Shown: in pieces, positions 13,175-13,819 of the stretch
How the letters are laid out: each line of letters opens with the position of its first letter
How positions within the stretch are numbered: the stretch's first letter is position 1
DNA from: an uncultured Porphyromonadaceae bacterium
GTDB lineage: Bacteria > Bacteroidota > Bacteroidia > Bacteroidales > Muribaculaceae
Length of the DNA: 13,819 bases
Assembly (NCBI GenBank): GCA_900551515.1
Contig: URWH01000029.1
Location: 1 to 13,819, forward strand
Direction of reading: 5' to 3'
Program-made: the position numbers and the translations under genes
Notes under the pieces: model-generated
Told to the model about the DNA's origin: nothing
What the model saw: the letters and a program-made list of their open reading frames with translations, nothing else
Databases searched by the model: none

Positions 13175-13819
13175 CGTGGATATCTCCTTTCTTTTTCCAG
13201 TAGGCGATGAGGATGAACCCGAATATCATGCCGCCGAGGTGGGCGAAATGGGCAATGCCGTCGCGGGCTTCGCTCATGCCGAGGAGCAGCTCGAGGCCAC
13301 CCCAAATGAGCATCATCCATTTGGCTTTGATGGGCACGGGGATGAACATGAAGTAGAGCGGGCGGTTGGGGAAGAGCATTGCGAAAGCCAGCAGCACGCC
13401 GTAGATGGCGCCAGAGGCGCCTACGGTGGTGAAGAAATCATAGTTGGCACTCATGATCGACGGGTCGGCTGCAATGGCCCGGTTGATCTGATCGATGGAT
13501 GTATGGTTTAAGTCGGCCAGCCCGCGGACAATCATGTCGGGGAGCGTGAACGACCATACGGCTTCCTGGATGAGGGCGGCTCCGATGCCGCAGACTAAAT
13601 AGAAGAGGAGAAAACGCTGCGACCCCATAGCGCGCTCGAGCATGATGCCGAACATGAACAGGGTGAACATGTTGAAGAAAAGGTGGAAGAAACCGCCGTG
13701 GAGAAACATGTAGGTGATTACCTGCGCCGGATTGAAGTCGGAAGCTTCGTGATAGTGGAGGGCGCAGTAAGTCATCAGATTGTTGGCGATAGAGGGGAAT
13801 AGGGCCATCGCCAGCCAGA
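13161..13819 (-). CDS. Rhomboid-family intramembrane serine protease (5' end outside window)
   Basis: At least 215 residues are visible from an internal ATG at 13808, and the frame stays open to the window edge (upstream codons read Trp-Leu-Ala), so the true start lies beyond 13819 and the N-terminal membrane segment is cut off. Motifs are FNPAQVITYMFLHGGFFHLFFNMF with H42 and N46 (numbered from the ATG at 13808), the canonical serine motif TVGASGAIYG (S132) and the histidine motif GIAHFAHLGGMIFG (H190). These form a complete Ser-His dyad, so it should cleave membrane-spanning segments of client proteins in the inner membrane; clients are unknown. A loop of about 40 residues (DMIVRGLADLNHTSIDQINR onward) separates early helices from the serine helix, as in many Bacteroidota rhomboids. 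It is cotranscribed with a second rhomboid, an EEP protein and an M3 peptidase. Confidence 0.9.
   Translation of the reverse strand, partial: WLAMALFPSIANNLMTYCALHYHEASDFNPAQVITYMFLHGGFFHLFFNMFTLFMFGIMLERAMGSQRFLLFYLVCGIGAALIQEAVWSFTLPDMIVRGLADLNHTSIDQINRAIAADPSIMSANYDFFTTVGASGAIYGVLLAFAMLFPNRPLYFMFIPVPIKAKWMMLIWGGLELLLGMSEARDGIAHFAHLGGMIFGFILIAYWKKKGDIHGDVY

Overview
The window looks like chromosomal DNA of a Bacteroidales bacterium, most likely close to the Muribaculaceae. This is an inference from three things. Several genes are preceded by Bacteroidota-type -7 boxes (TAnnTTTG), Shine-Dalgarno sequences are not evident, and the gene families are typical of that order (MINPP-like phosphatase with an HAE motif, a short YtrA-type GntR regulator, two adjacent rhomboids, a GumN/TraB-like protein). 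Genes are GC-rich and most are ordinary housekeeping or envelope genes.

Layout, left to right. A one-TM hypothetical protein (78-554, minus) is divergent from a pepT-miaA pair (708-2824, plus) whose stop and start overlap. Next comes an orphan 68-codon gene with its own promoter (2928-3134, plus), convergent with a small TPR protein (minus, start about 3431). The TPR gene is divergent from a secreted histidine phosphatase of the MINPP/phytase type (3517-4779) and is followed downstream by a secreted GumN/TraB-family protein (4937-5818). A three-gene plus-strand operon follows: ABC ATPase, ABC membrane subunit and a YtrA-like GntR regulator (6045-8023). It ends in a strong hairpin terminator. 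A flavodoxin-fold NAD(P)H oxidoreductase (8295-8858) converges on a long minus-strand operon running from the right edge: rhomboid (partial), rhomboid with a C-terminal extension, membrane-anchored endonuclease/exonuclease/phosphatase protein, and M3 oligopeptidase.

The most interesting signal is non-coding. Two AT-rich, gene-free palindromes of 184 bp (5819-6002) and 162 bp (8104-8265) bracket the ABC operon. They have related perfect terminal inverted repeats (GAAGCTGTTTTGAA and GAGAGTGTTTGAATTT), imperfect complementarity along nearly their whole length, and 3-bp direct flanking repeats of the form TNA (TGA and TAA). They look like two members of a non-autonomous MITE-like family. The left copy starts exactly at the stop codon of the GumN/TraB gene and carries a -7-like box on each strand, so it may act as terminator, promoter or both for its neighbours.

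I found no rRNA, tRNA, CRISPR array, transposase or phage gene in the window.
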